This document shows positions 16,834 to 26,558 of a stretch of DNA of 64,000 bases, piece after piece; position 1 is the first letter of the stretch; each line of letters opens with the position of its first letter. The stretch comes from Hyphomicrobiaceae bacterium. GTDB lineage: Bacteria; Pseudomonadota; Alphaproteobacteria; Rhizobiales; Hyphomicrobiaceae. The stretch spans positions 329,846 through 393,845 of the forward strand of contig JAURWC010000022.1 in assembly GCA_030655135.1 (NCBI GenBank), given 5' to 3'. Both the position numbers and the translations under genes were made by a program. The notes below the pieces were generated by a model, which worked only from the letters and a program-made list of their open reading frames with translations, was not told the DNA's origin and did not search any database.

Positions 16834-18195
16834 ATGTTGGCGGGCCCGGCGATGGATGCATCAGTGAAAGACGACGATCGAGGTTGGCGGACGCGCTCTG
16901 AGAACCCGCCGCTGGGTGAAATTTTCAGGTCCATCCGTGTGCCGGTGACGGGCAGCGGCTGGCGAAAGATGGTGGCGTTTGTCGGACCGGGATATCTCGT
17001 CGCTGTCGGATACATGGATCCAGGCAACTGGGCGACGTCGCTAGCGGGCGGATCGAAGTTCGGCTACACGCTGCTCGTCATCGCGCTCATTTCCAACATC
17101 ATGGCGATCATCCTGCAATCGCTGTGCGCGCGGCTCGGCATCGCGACTGGGCGCGACCTGGCGCAGGCATGCCGCGATGCATTCCCCCGGCCGGTGGCCT
17201 GGGTGCTGTGGCTGTTTGCCGAACTCGCGATCGTGGCGACCGATTTGGCTGAGGTGATCGGTACGGCGATCGGTCTCAATCTGTTGCTCGGCATTCCGCT
17301 GGAGATCGGCGTCGTGTTAACGGCGCTCGACGTGTTCCTGATCCTGTGGCTACAGAATCTCGGGTTCCGCTGGATCGAAGCGCTCATCATTGCGCTGCTC
17401 GGCGTCATCACGGTGTGCTTTGCCGTGCAGATCGCCATGGCCGATCCGGTGTGGGGTGACGTCATCAAGGGGTTTGCGCCGACGACCGACATCGTCAAGA
17501 ACCCGCAGATGCTTTACCTGGCGTTGGGCATCATCGGTGCCACCGTGATGCCGCACAATCTTTACCTGCACTCGGCCATCGTGCAGACGCGAGACTACGG
17601 GCGCAGCGTTCCGGAAAAGCGTGAAGCGCTGAAGTATGCGACGATCGATTCCACTGTGGCGCTGATGTTTGCGCTGCTGATCAATGCTTCGATCCTGATC
17701 CTTGCCGCCGCGACGTTCCATACGACGGGGCGCACAGAGGTGGCGGAACTGGGAGAGGCCCATACGCTGCTGCTGCCGCTTCTGGGCGCGTCGATCGCGC
17801 CGTCGTTGTTCGCGATTGCGCTGCTGTGCTGCGGCCTCAATTCAACCGTGACGGCGACGCTCGCGGGCCAGGCCGTCATGGAGGGCTTCATCAACTTCCG
17901 CATCGCGCCGTGGGCGAGGCGGCTCATCACGCGCGGCGTGGCGATCATTCCGGCGGCGGCGGTCACGATCTTCTATGGGCAGAGTGAGACGGCAAAGCTG
18001 CTTATTCTCAGCCAGGTCGTGCTGAGCTTCCAGTTGCCGTTCGCGGTCATTCCGCTGGTCATGTTCACGGCTAGCAAGACCAAGATGGGAGAGCTCATCG
18101 CGCCGCGCTGGCTGACGGCGGCAGCAGCCGTCATTGCCGCCATAATTGTCACGTTGAATGTCAAACTTCTGTTCGATGTGATGACCGCGGTCTGA
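16834..18195 (+). CDS. mntH: Nramp-family divalent metal (Mn2+/Fe2+) transporter
   Basis: A 453-residue inner-membrane proton-coupled importer. The TM1 metal site DPGN is at residues 62-65 ([11 protein letters not shown]), and the TM6 site MPHN at 239-242 ([12 protein letters not shown]); both are the invariant Nramp signatures. About 11 hydrophobic helices are seen. The start at 16834 gives a 45-residue cytoplasmic leader; the second Met, at 16852, is also possible. The palindrome at 16794-16810 suggests control by a Fur-family protein. Confidence 0.94.
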   Translation: MLAGPAMDASVKDDDRGWRTRSENPPLGEIFRSIRVPVTGSGWRKMVAFVGPGYLVAVGYMDPGNWATSLAGGSKFGYTLLVIALISNIMAIILQSLCARLGIATGRDLAQACRDAFPRPVAWVLWLFAELAIVATDLAEVIGTAIGLNLLLGIPLEIGVVLTALDVFLILWLQNLGFRWIEALIIALLGVITVCFAVQIAMADPVWGDVIKGFAPTTDIVKNPQMLYLALGIIGATVMPHNLYLHSAIVQTRDYGRSVPEKREALKYATIDSTVALMFALLINASILILAAATFHTTGRTEVAELGEAHTLLLPLLGASIAPSLFAIALLCCGLNSTVTATLAGQAVMEGFINFRIAPWARRLITRGVAIIPAAAVTIFYGQSETAKLLILSQVVLSFQLPFAVIPLVMFTASKTKMGELIAPRWLTAAAAVIAAIIVTLNVKLLFDVMTAV

Positions 18196-18290
18196 TTTGG
18201 CCCGTTGCTCTCGGTAACATCAGGCATGTTCGCGGGCCGGCGTTGCGCACCGCGGCTGATCCTGGCACCTGTATAGGCGCGCTTAGTACG

Positions 18291-18330
18291 GGAAAACGCT
18301 TCACACTTTTCCGGAAGCGCACGAGGGTTC
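18291..18330. repeat. Dispersed upstream repeat, copy A
   Basis: GGAAAACGCTTCACACTTTT followed by CCGGAAGCGCACGAGGGTTC ends about 10 bases before the start codon of the GMC oxidoreductase. It matches copy B at 52930-52969 over nearly the whole length with one indel and a few substitutions. Alternative stems are possible (GGAAAA with TTTTCC, or CGCTT with AAGCG). Confidence 0.65.
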
Positions 18331-18340
18331 GGGAGCTGCC

Positions 18341-20011
18341 ATGACACGCCTTGCACGACCATTGTCGCAGTTGAAGACCCGCTATGACGTCATCGTCATC
18401 GGCTCGGGCTATGGCGGCGGCGTAACCGCTTCAAGGTTATCTCGTGCGGGCAAGCACGTGGCGGTGCTGGAGCGAGGTCGCGAGTTCGTGACGGGCGAAT
18501 TCCCCAGCCGTTTTCCAGACCTCAAGAATGAGCTGCAGATCACCACCAAGCATTTGCGCACGGGACCGGCGACAGGGCTGTTCGATGTGCGGGTGGGCGA
18601 GGACATGCACGTGCTGGTGGGGTGTGGCCTCGGCGGCGGCTCGCTGGTGAACGCCGGCGTTGCGTTGCGGCCGGACGCGCGCGTGTTCGCCGACAGCGTC
18701 TGGCCAGGCCAGATCGCCCAGGATGGATTGCTGGAAGAGGGCTTTGCGCGCGCGCAACGGTGGGTGAGGCCGCAGAGCCATCGCCGTGCGCATGAGATGA
18801 CCAAGGCGAAGGCGCTCGCCAGCGCAGGCCAGGCGCTTGGGCGTGACCTGGTCGCGCCGCCGATTGCGGTCAACTTCGACGGGGGCGTCAACGCGGCAGG
18901 GATCGATCAGCCGGCCTGCACGCTGTGCGGGGACTGCTGCGGCGGCTGCAATGTTGGCGCCAAGAATACCGTCGCCCTGACGTACCTGCCGGACGCTGCG
19001 CGGCATGGCGCGGAGATCTTCACCGAGGTGAAGGCGGATCGCGTCGAGAAGATGCGCGACGGCAGTTGGCGCGTGCACGTGAACACGGCCGAAGGTGGGA
19101 AAGCTATCGAGGCTGCGGTCGTTGTAGTCTCGGCGGGCACGTTGGGTTCGGCTGAGATCATGTTGCGGTCGCGGGCGCATGGGTTGGCGCTGTCGGATCG
19201 CATCGGCCAGCGGTTTACGGCCAACGGCGACATCATCGCGTTCGGCTATGGGGCCAAGGTGCCGATCGACGCGGTGGGAGTCGGTTATCCAGCGAAGGTC
19301 GAGAAAGAGATCGGTGCATCGGTCTCCACGCAGCTGGAATACCGCGACGCCGAACACCTCGACCATCAGATTTGCGTGCAGGAAGGTGTAATCCCGTCTG
19401 CGCTGGCGCCGGTTCTGCCGTTGCTGTTCGTGCCGAACGGACGGCTTCTCGGCGCACTGAAGAGCCTGATCGCGGGTGTCTACAATGGCCCGTTCGCGCA
19501 CCTGCAGACGTACTTCGCCGTATCGCACGATAGTGCGTCCGGCCGGTTCACGCTGGACGGAGATCAGCTCAAGCTGACATGGCCGGGCGCGAAGGACGAG
19601 CCGGTGTTCCAGCGCCTCGACAAGGCGCTGAAGGAGATCGTGGGACATGCGGGCGGAGACTACGTCAAGAACCCGCTGTCGGGATCGGTGATGGGGCAGC
19701 AGCCAGCGACCGCGCATCCGCTCGGCGGCTGCAGCATGGGCCGGGAGCGAACGGATGGCGTCGTCAATCACAAGTGCCAGGTGTTCGATGGTGCACCCGG
19801 CGCGGCGTCGACGGCTGTGCATGATGGGCTGTATGTCATCGACGGATCGGTCATCGCGCGCTCGCTCGGCGCAAATCCGCTGCTGACGATCACGGCGATT
19901 TCGGAACGGGCGATGCTGCACTTCGCGGCGGATCATGGCCTTCGTTTCGACGATGCCGCCGTCGATGCGCCGCCGGTCAGCGTGCTGACACCCGGTGCCG
20001 TTGCGGCGTAG
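18341..20011 (+). CDS. GMC-family FAD oxidoreductase (cholesterol-oxidase-like)
   Basis: A 556-residue flavoprotein. The FAD dinucleotide fold GSGYGGGVTASRL begins at residue 21 and ends with AVLERGREF; the C-terminal GMC block YVIDGSVIARSLGANPLLTI is clear. A Cys-rich segment CTLCGDCCGGCNVGAKNT (near 189-206) is shared with bacterial cholesterol-oxidase-like GMC proteins. There is no signal peptide, so it is probably cytoplasmic. The substrate is unknown. The neighbouring cyclase begins 24 bases after the stop and may be co-transcribed. Confidence 0.85.
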   Translation: MTRLARPLSQLKTRYDVIVIGSGYGGGVTASRLSRAGKHVAVLERGREFVTGEFPSRFPDLKNELQITTKHLRTGPATGLFDVRVGEDMHVLVGCGLGGGSLVNAGVALRPDARVFADSVWPGQIAQDGLLEEGFARAQRWVRPQSHRRAHEMTKAKALASAGQALGRDLVAPPIAVNFDGGVNAAGIDQPACTLCGDCCGGCNVGAKNTVALTYLPDAARHGAEIFTEVKADRVEKMRDGSWRVHVNTAEGGKAIEAAVVVVSAGTLGSAEIMLRSRAHGLALSDRIGQRFTANGDIIAFGYGAKVPIDAVGVGYPAKVEKEIGASVSTQLEYRDAEHLDHQICVQEGVIPSALAPVLPLLFVPNGRLLGALKSLIAGVYNGPFAHLQTYFAVSHDSASGRFTLDGDQLKLTWPGAKDEPVFQRLDKALKEIVGHAGGDYVKNPLSGSVMGQQPATAHPLGGCSMGRERTDGVVNHKCQVFDGAPGAASTAVHDGLYVIDGSVIARSLGANPLLTITAISERAMLHFAADHGLRFDDAAVDAPPVSVLTPGAVAA

Positions 20012-20035
20012 GCGATAGGTCAGAGGCTTTTGCAA

Positions 20036-22195
20036 ATGCGCTGGCAGGTGCCGTCCCAACAATTCTGGCTGACGGCGCTGTTGATCGCTGCGGCGGTGCT
20101 GCTGCGGATTTGGGATCCTGAACCGGTGGCGCGGTTGCGGCTATCCGTTTTCGACAGCTATCTCGGCGCGTCTCCCAGGGCGGCCGATCCTGCAATGCCG
20201 GTCAAGATCGTCGACATTGATGCGGCGTCCCTGCAGCGTATCGGGCAGTGGCCGTGGCCGCGCACCCGTATTGCCGATTTGGTGACAAGGCTGCGCGAGG
20301 CTGGTGCCAAGTCCATCTCATTGGATCTTATCCTGGCGGAACCGGATCGTGTATCGCCGGGAGAACTGGCGCGGCTGGTGGCGGGCCGTCCGGAGCTGAA
20401 GGCGCTGGCGGACGAGGCGGCGAAGCTGCCGTCGAACGATGCGCTGCTCGCCGATGCCATCGCCGGCGGGCGTGTGGTGCTTGGGTTCGTCGGGCAGGAT
20501 GGCGCGTCGCAGGCGCCGCCACCGCGCGCCAGCTTTGCCACGGCGGGCGATGATCCCAAGCTGTTCGTGCCGGGTTTCGCCGGCGGGGCAGCCAGCCTGG
20601 GGGAGTTGACGGCCAAGGCTGCGGGGCTCGGCAGCGTGAACTGGCTGCCGTCACAGGATCTGGTGGTGCGGCGCGTGCCGCTGCTACTCCGGGCTGGAGA
20701 CCAGCTCTATCCATCGCTGGCGCTCGAAGCGTTGCGGGTCGGGACGGACCAGACCACGGTGCAGGTGAAGGCGTCTGGAGGAAGCGGGCTTTCCGCCTTC
20801 GGGCAGCAGACGGGCATCGAACAGGTAAAGATCGGTGCGGTGGTCCTGCCGACGGGAGCCAACGGCGAGCTGTGGTTGAACTTCGCCGCACATGACGCGC
20901 GCCGTTTCATTCCCGCGCATCTGATATTGGAGGGCGGGCTGGCACCCGATGCCGTGCAGGGACGGCATATTTTCATCGGCGCCAGTGCGCCAGGCCTTCT
21001 CGACTTGAGGGCGACGCCGCTGCAGTCGTCGGTGCCGGGCGTCGAGATCCATGCGCAGGCGCTGGAGCAGATGCTGTCGGGCGCGCACCTGACGCGGCCG
21101 GCCTACGCGACGGGGGCCGAACTATTGTTCCTGATCGCGGTCGGCGCCGGTGTCGCGTTTCTGCTGCGGCGTGTGGGGCCGGTTATGGCGGCTGTCGCGG
21201 GGCTGTCGGCTGTTGCTGCGGTCGTCGCGTTGTCGTGGCTGGCGTTTACGCAATCGGGGCTGCTATTCGATCCGATTTATCCATCCCTGGCGCTTGTTGC
21301 GATCTATTTGGCGACGTCGCTCAGCACCTATGTCAAAGCGGAGCTGGATCGTGCGTATGTTCGGCAGGCCTTCGGCCATTACGTGGCGCCGCAGCTCGTG
21401 GAGCAATTGGCCGATAACGCCGGCAGCCTGAAGCTGGGTGGCGAGACGCGGGAGGTCACGCTGCTGTTTTCCGACGTGCGCGGGTTCTCGCGCATTTCCG
21501 AAGGGCTGGATGCCGAGGGGCTGGTACGCTTCATCAATGAGCTGTTCACGCCCATCGCCGACGTGATCCTGGAGGAGCGCGGCACCATCGACAAGTTCAT
21601 GGGCGATGCGGTGATGGCGTTCTGGAATGCGCCCGTCGCCGATGACAATCACGCGCGCCACGCCTGTCGCGCGGCGCTGCGCATGCTAGAGGCCGTCGAC
21701 GAACTCAATCGGGAACGTGCGGCACGGGCATCGCAGACCGGCGATCTTTGCGAGCCCGTGCGGATCGGCATCGGGCTCAACACCGGGCTTTGCGTGGTCG
21801 GCAACGTCGGCTCGCCGCAGCGGTTCGATTATTCGATCCTGGGCGACGTGGTGAACATCGCCTCGCGACTGGAGGGCGAAACGAAAGTCTACGGTGCGCC
21901 GGTGATCGTCGGCGAGGCGACCGCGGCGCAGGCACAGGACTTCGCGTTCCTGGAAATCGGTCGTGTGTCGCTGCGCGGCAAGGATCGCAGCGAACGCGTG
22001 TTTGCTCTCGCCGGCGATGAGGCGATGGCGGTAAGCTCCGAGTTCGCGGTGTTCAAAACGGCGCATGTCCGGCTGTTGCGCGCGCTTGATGCAGCCGATC
22101 GCGAAGAGGCCGGCAAGGCTTTGGCCGAGGCGCGGGAATTATGTCCACGCGGCCTCGGCCAGTTGTTTGATGTCTACGAGCAGCGGCTCACGTAA
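20036..22195 (+). CDS. CHASE2-domain class III adenylate/guanylate cyclase
   Basis: A 719-residue membrane sensor-cyclase. After one N-terminal TM (FWLTALLIAAAVLL) comes a periplasmic CHASE2 domain (about 30-345, with VKIVDIDAASLQRIGQWPWPR and FIGASAPGLLDLRATP), then three TM helices (about 360-440) and a class III cyclase domain with both metal Asp residues, D480 (LLFSDVRGFS) and D524 (FMGDAVMAFWNAP), plus DYSILGDVVNIASRLE. It presumably makes cAMP in response to a periplasmic signal. ATG 20036 is preferred to TTG 20030. It ends 6 bases from the convergent FecR-domain gene, a pairing seen in other alphaproteobacteria. Confidence 0.92.
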   Translation: MRWQVPSQQFWLTALLIAAAVLLRIWDPEPVARLRLSVFDSYLGASPRAADPAMPVKIVDIDAASLQRIGQWPWPRTRIADLVTRLREAGAKSISLDLILAEPDRVSPGELARLVAGRPELKALADEAAKLPSNDALLADAIAGGRVVLGFVGQDGASQAPPPRASFATAGDDPKLFVPGFAGGAASLGELTAKAAGLGSVNWLPSQDLVVRRVPLLLRAGDQLYPSLALEALRVGTDQTTVQVKASGGSGLSAFGQQTGIEQVKIGAVVLPTGANGELWLNFAAHDARRFIPAHLILEGGLAPDAVQGRHIFIGASAPGLLDLRATPLQSSVPGVEIHAQALEQMLSGAHLTRPAYATGAELLFLIAVGAGVAFLLRRVGPVMAAVAGLSAVAAVVALSWLAFTQSGLLFDPIYPSLALVAIYLATSLSTYVKAELDRAYVRQAFGHYVAPQLVEQLADNAGSLKLGGETREVTLLFSDVRGFSRISEGLDAEGLVRFINELFTPIADVILEERGTIDKFMGDAVMAFWNAPVADDNHARHACRAALRMLEAVDELNRERAARASQTGDLCEPVRIGIGLNTGLCVVGNVGSPQRFDYSILGDVVNIASRLEGETKVYGAPVIVGEATAAQAQDFAFLEIGRVSLRGKDRSERVFALAGDEAMAVSSEFAVFKTAHVRLLRALDAADREEAGKALAEARELCPRGLGQLFDVYEQRLT

Positions 22196-22201
22196 CTCGG
22201 C

Positions 22202-23191
22202 TCAGCGGGCCGTCCGGCCACCGCCGCCACCCATCGACCTGCCGCCGTAGCTGCCACCGCGTCCGCCCATGCCGCCGCGTCCGCCGCGGCCGCCACCGAT
22301 GCGGATGCCGCCAGCGATGCCGATCGCAACGCCCATGCCATCCATGATCTGGCTGTCATCGTCATCGTCGTCACGGCGCGAGACCTTCTTGCGCTTGGGC
22401 TTGTCGTCGTCCTTGCTGGCTTTCTCTGTGCGCTTCTTCTTGGTGGTCTTGCTTGGCTTGTCGCCGTCATCGCCGCGATCAGCCTTCTTCTTCGGCTTGT
22501 CTTTCACGGGCGGCACGATGTCGATCAGGATGGCGTCGCGCGTCAGAACGGGCGGACTGTCCTGGGGCTTCTTGTCGACGAACGGGAAGGCATCGTCGAA
22601 ATTCGTTTTCTGCTTGAGGTTTTTCCAGCGCGCGGGGGCGCCGACGTCACCGTCGTTGACGCGGATCAGCTTGCCGGGTTCGTCGAGGTCGCGGCATTTG
22701 CCGCGCTCGTTGCAGACCGTGACGGCGCCTTCGTGCAGCAGCAGCCAGCTGACGCCGTTCTCTTGAACGAAGACGTCGAAGATGGTGCCGCGCACCGTAA
22801 TCGATGCTTGCGGCACACGCACGACGTAGCTTGGCTTGGCCGCAACGCCTGTGACGAAGCGGAACGCGCCCTTCACCAGGTTGACGGCGATGTTGCCCTT
22901 GGTTTTTTCGCCATCGTAGACGAACTTGTCCAGCATCAGCTTGGCGCCCGGTCCGAGCGCCATTTTTGTTTCGTCGTTCAGCTTGAGTTCGCTCGATGCA
23001 TCGGTCGCGACCTCGATCAGCTCATCCTGGTGGACGTTGCCGCCCTGTGTCAGCGTTCGCGTGTCGCGATTGTACATTGCGGTGACCTGGTTCACGACCA
23101 CGACGGCCGCGCCGATGGGGTCGGCCGCCTTCGCGGGTGTGGTCACCAGACCAATGGCAAATGTCGCCGCTAGCATTCTAGGTAATGACAT
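22202..23191 (-). CDS. FecR-domain protein with charged and Gly-rich tail
   Basis: About 329 residues, exported through a signal peptide (MLAATFAIGLVTTPAKA, cleavage before ADP). The FecR domain spans about 40-185 (GGNVHQDELIEVATDASSEL, LGPGAKLMLDKFVYD, VRVPQASITVRGTIFDV, LLLHEGAVTV). After residue 230 the sequence is low-complexity, Lys/Asp/Arg-rich, and then a Gly-Arg tail (GGRGGRGGMGGRGGSYGG). ATG 23191 was chosen because the signal peptide follows directly; an earlier start at 23248 adds 19 residues. Its function is unknown; it lies tail-to-tail with the CHASE2 cyclase, which may sense the same envelope state. Confidence 0.8.
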   Translation of the reverse strand: MSLPRMLAATFAIGLVTTPAKAADPIGAAVVVVNQVTAMYNRDTRTLTQGGNVHQDELIEVATDASSELKLNDETKMALGPGAKLMLDKFVYDGEKTKGNIAVNLVKGAFRFVTGVAAKPSYVVRVPQASITVRGTIFDVFVQENGVSWLLLHEGAVTVCNERGKCRDLDEPGKLIRVNDGDVGAPARWKNLKQKTNFDDAFPFVDKKPQDSPPVLTRDAILIDIVPPVKDKPKKKADRGDDGDKPSKTTKKKRTEKASKDDDKPKRKKVSRRDDDDDDSQIMDGMGVAIGIAGGIRIGGGRGGRGGMGGRGGSYGGRSMGGGGGRTAR

Positions 23192-23351
23192 GACGCACCA
23201 GCTCCTCAAACGTTCGGCGCGAAAAACATCCACGGCAGATCCAAACAACCAGTTTATCCGGTCCGTAAATCGCAGCTGTTCCTTAAGGAACTGACGATAG
23301 CGACGTGGACGTGCTTCCGGGTTGGCTGCGCGAGGTTGTGATCACATGATC

Positions 23352-24263
23352 TTAGACTCGAGTGAGCCCGGAGGAAAGCTCGCGGAAGCGGGCGACTGAA
23401 AAGTTGATGAAGGCGCGGAGGCGCGGCACTGCGGATCGGGCGGATGGAAAAATCAAATGCAGGCCCACATTGCCCGGCGTGTACGGGCTGAGCACAGTAA
23501 TAAGCCTGCCAGCCTCGATGTCTGCTGCGACGTCTACATAGGATTTGAACGCTAACCCCAGTCCCTCGAGAGCCCACAGGCGGAGCAAACCGCCGTCATT
23601 TGTGGAAAGGCCCGCATCGATCCTGGCGGTCAGGCGCTTAGCCCCGGCCGTCATGACCCATGGCATCTTTTCGCCGTTGCGGACGAGCACAAGGCATCGA
23701 TGGCTCGATAAGTCGTTGGGATGCTTTGGTACGCCGTGTTCAGCCAAGTAGGCGGGAGAACCAACCACAACGCGTCCGTTTGGCACCAACGGCCGGGAGA
23801 TCAGGGTCGAGTCGTCGAGCTTGCCGTACCGGAAGGCCACGTCGATGGCACCGGAGACGAGATCGGCCACGTCGTCCATGAGATATAGCTCAGGTTGGAC
23901 GCGGGGATTGGCGGCGGCGAAGTCGACGACCAGGGGCGCCACGTATTGGCGGCCTAGATCGGACGGGGCTGAGATGCGCAAGGTGCCCTTCAGCGGTCCC
24001 TTACCGGCCTCGATCGACGTTTCCAGGCCCTCCACCTCGCTGAGCACCCGTTCAGCGCTTTCCAGGAACAGCCGGCCTTCGGGTGTCAGGGTGATCGCGC
24101 GTGTCGAGCGTGTGAGCAGAGGTGCGCCAAAGCGCGATTCCAGGGCTTTCAGGCGTTGGCTGACGGCGCCGGGGGATAAACGCAAATCGCGTCCGGCGGC
24201 TGACATGCTCCCCAAGGCAACAATGCGGCGGAACAGCCTCATATCTGATAGAAGATCCATCAC
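23352..24263 (-). CDS. LysR-family transcriptional regulator
   Basis: A 303-residue LTTR. The winged helix-turn-helix is at about 9-65 (MRLFRRIVALGSMSAAGRDL, LSPGAVSQRLKALESRFGAPLL, STRAITLTPEG). The effector domain follows from about 92 (GTLRISAPSDLG). It resembles the branch that controls divergent oxidoreductase genes. The OYE-type reductase starts 101 bases away on the other strand, and the intervening DNA holds a dyad at 24266-24280 that suits LysR binding. The start could be either of the two adjacent Met codons. Confidence 0.92.
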   Translation of the reverse strand: MMDLLSDMRLFRRIVALGSMSAAGRDLRLSPGAVSQRLKALESRFGAPLLTRSTRAITLTPEGRLFLESAERVLSEVEGLETSIEAGKGPLKGTLRISAPSDLGRQYVAPLVVDFAAANPRVQPELYLMDDVADLVSGAIDVAFRYGKLDDSTLISRPLVPNGRVVVGSPAYLAEHGVPKHPNDLSSHRCLVLVRNGEKMPWVMTAGAKRLTARIDAGLSTNDGGLLRLWALEGLGLAFKSYVDVAADIEAGRLITVLSPYTPGNVGLHLIFPSARSAVPRLRAFINFSVARFRELSSGLTRV

Positions 24264-24265
24264 TG

Positions 24266-24280
24266 TTTAGTATCACTAAA
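24266..24280. promoter_or_regulatory. LysR-type operator candidate (T-N11-A dyad)
   Basis: TTTAGTATCACTAAA is a 6-3-6 perfect inverted repeat containing a T-N11-A pattern. It lies 3 bases before the lysR start codon and about 85 bases before the OYE gene, a typical place for an autoregulatory site that also activates the divergent gene. Confidence 0.55.
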
Positions 24281-24364
24281 TACTGACTTTTCAAATGTTG
24301 GAATTCTGTATGCGGGAGGCTTTTCGTAGTTTGCGGCCGGAGCGATAGCCGCAGGAGAATTTTC

Positions 24365-25474
24365 ATGCCCGCTTTATTTCAGCGCTTTTGTCTCGGCCGC
24401 GCCATCATGCCGAACCGTATCGTCATGTCGCCGATGACGCGCTCGCGCTCGACGCAGCCAGGCGACGTGCCTAATGCCATGATGGCGGAGTACTATGCGC
24501 AGCGGGCGAGTGCCGGCTTGATCATCAGCGAAGCGACTCAGATCTCGCCGCAGGGCAAAGGCTATTCGTTCACGCCGGGTATCTATTCGCGGGAGCAAAT
24601 CGACGGCTGGAAGCTGGTGACGAAGGCGGTTCATGAGGCGGGAGGCCGCATGTTTTTGCAGCTGTGGCACGTCGGGCGAATGTCGCACGCAAGTTTTCAG
24701 GCGGACGGCCAAACGGTGGCGCCGTCGGCGCTGTCACCTGATGCGCAGGTGTGGGTCGCCGACCCGCAGACGGGAACGGGCACAATGGTGGACTGCCCGG
24801 TTCCGCGGGCGCTCAGCACCGCAGAGGTCGGGGCCGTGGTACGGGACTTCGCGCGCGCCGCGGGCAACGCCATGGAAGCAGGGTTTGATGGCGTCGAGAT
24901 CCACGGTGCCAACGGCTACCTCATAGATCAGTTCTTGCGGCGGTCGTCGAACCATCGCACCGATCAATACGGCGGTAGCATCGAGAACCGCGTCCGCTTC
25001 CTCGACGAAGTGACAACAGCGGTTGCCGCAGAGGCCGGTGCGGAGCGCACGGGCATCCGGCTCGCGCCCTACATCACGGCCCGCAACATGGCGGATGACG
25101 AGATCATCCGTGCGATCCTTCTGGCCGCGCGGCGGCTGGACGAAATCGGCATTGCCTATATTCATCTATCAGAAGCCGACTGGGACGATGCGCCGGTCGT
25201 ACCGAGTTCTTTCCATCGTGACCTGCGCAATACGTTCCGGTCGGCGATCATCGTCGCGGGGAAGTACGACAAGCAGCGGGCGTGCAAGATGGTGGGAGAC
25301 GGGCTTGCCGACCTCGTCGCCTTCGGGCGGCCGTTCGTCGCCAATCCAGACTTGCCGCGGCGGTTCAAGGACGACCTGCCGCTTGCCGAGTTCGATCCGG
25401 CATCACTGTTCGGCGGGGATAGCCACGGTTACACGGATTATCCGGCGTATGCCGGCACTGTTGCGGCGGCTTGA
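24365..25474 (+). CDS. Old yellow enzyme-type alkene reductase (NemA-like)
   Basis: A 369-residue FMN TIM-barrel ene-reductase using NAD(P)H on electrophilic alkenes, nitro compounds or maleimides. Motifs: RIVMSPMTRSRS near 18, ISEATQISPQGKGY near 56, LQLWHVGRMSH near 98, GVEIHGANGYLIDQFLRRSSNHRTDQYGGS near 175-205 (His and Asn substrate-binding pair) and near 320 LVAFGRPFVANPDLPRR. It is probably controlled by the divergent LysR and may detoxify reactive electrophiles together with the MDR, cupin and VOC genes downstream. Confidence 0.92.
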   Translation: MPALFQRFCLGRAIMPNRIVMSPMTRSRSTQPGDVPNAMMAEYYAQRASAGLIISEATQISPQGKGYSFTPGIYSREQIDGWKLVTKAVHEAGGRMFLQLWHVGRMSHASFQADGQTVAPSALSPDAQVWVADPQTGTGTMVDCPVPRALSTAEVGAVVRDFARAAGNAMEAGFDGVEIHGANGYLIDQFLRRSSNHRTDQYGGSIENRVRFLDEVTTAVAAEAGAERTGIRLAPYITARNMADDEIIRAILLAARRLDEIGIAYIHLSEADWDDAPVVPSSFHRDLRNTFRSAIIVAGKYDKQRACKMVGDGLADLVAFGRPFVANPDLPRRFKDDLPLAEFDPASLFGGDSHGYTDYPAYAGTVAAA

Positions 25475-25492
25475 GCAGGAAGGACGACGGGC

Positions 25493-26479
25493 GTGGCAAA
25501 GACAGATGACGAACAGCGCGGCGGAACGCGCCGCCAGTTCCTGGCGGGCGCTGCATTGGCGGCGGGCGCAGTGACACTTGCTACCGCCCAACCGGGCGCC
25601 GGGCAGGCGGCGGGCGAGCCCGCCGGAACGGGATCGTCCGGCTTCTGGCCGGGCGGCGCGCAGCTGGTGATTTCGATTTCGATGCAGTTCGAAGCCGGCG
25701 CGCAGGGCGCAAATGCGGACGGGCCGTTTCCGCCGCTCGACAGCAAGTATACCGACTCCATTACGCCGACGTGGTTCGACTACGGCATGAAGGAGGGCGT
25801 GCCGCGGCTGCTGAACCTCTGGGACAAGCACGGCGTCAAAGTCACCTCGCACATGGTCGGCAAGGCCGTCGAGCTGCAGCCGGACCTGGCGCGAGACTTG
25901 GTGAAGCGCGGTCACGAGGCGGCCGCGCACGGCCAAACCTGGACGCCGCAATACTCGATGACGCCGGACGAGGAGCGGCGGTCCTACGAGGAAAACATCG
26001 CCACCGTAGAGCGCATTACCGGTGTGCGGCCGATCGGCTTCAACGCGTTCTGGATGCGGCAGACGCCGAAGACGCTGGAGATCCTGCAAGACCTGGGCTT
26101 CCTCTACCACATCGACGATCTGGGACGCGATGAGCCGTCGATCACCGAGGTGCGCGGCCGGCCGTTCGCCGTGGTGCCGTACACGTTGCGCAACAACGAT
26201 ATCGGGCGCTTCAGCAATACGGCGATGACGGGGGCGGCGTTCGCGCAGGAACTGAAGGATGACTTCGACATCCTCTACGCGGAAGGTGCAAAGCGGCGCC
26301 GTTTGATGTCGATTTCCACGCACGACCGCATCGGCGGCCAGCCGGCGATCGTCAAGGCTCTGGACGAGTTTCTGAGCTATGCCAAGCTGAAGCCCGGGGT
26401 CGCGTTCATGCGCAAGGACGACATAGCGCGATGGGCTCTTCAGCAGACGGATACGCCACGCAACGCGCCGCGGACGTGA
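25493..26479 (+). CDS. Polysaccharide deacetylase family protein with Tat signal
   Basis: A 328-residue NodB-fold protein. It begins at GTG 25493 and has the twin-Arg signal RRQFLAGAALAAGAVTLATA (about residues 11-30). The deacetylase core is visible as GVKVTSHMVGKAVELQPDL, KRGHEAAAHGQTWTP (His pair) and TGVRPIGFNAFWMRQTPKT; late STHDRIGGQPAIVKALDEFL. This branch includes puuE-like allantoinases and other amidases, so the substrate may not be a polysaccharide. It follows the OYE gene by 18 bases. Confidence 0.83.
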   Translation: MAKTDDEQRGGTRRQFLAGAALAAGAVTLATAQPGAGQAAGEPAGTGSSGFWPGGAQLVISISMQFEAGAQGANADGPFPPLDSKYTDSITPTWFDYGMKEGVPRLLNLWDKHGVKVTSHMVGKAVELQPDLARDLVKRGHEAAAHGQTWTPQYSMTPDEERRSYEENIATVERITGVRPIGFNAFWMRQTPKTLEILQDLGFLYHIDDLGRDEPSITEVRGRPFAVVPYTLRNNDIGRFSNTAMTGAAFAQELKDDFDILYAEGAKRRRLMSISTHDRIGGQPAIVKALDEFLSYAKLKPGVAFMRKDDIARWALQQTDTPRNAPRT

Positions 26480-26558
26480 CGCGGGGACCTTGCAATCCGG
26501 ATCGACGCCGACGATTTGATTGCAATCCAAAGCACAGCAATAAAGAAGATCTGACGCC

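Noticed and set aside
18437..20062. 541-codon minus-strand frame opposite the GMC oxidoreductase
   Set aside because: Antisense shadow in GC-rich coding DNA with Arg/His-rich composition.
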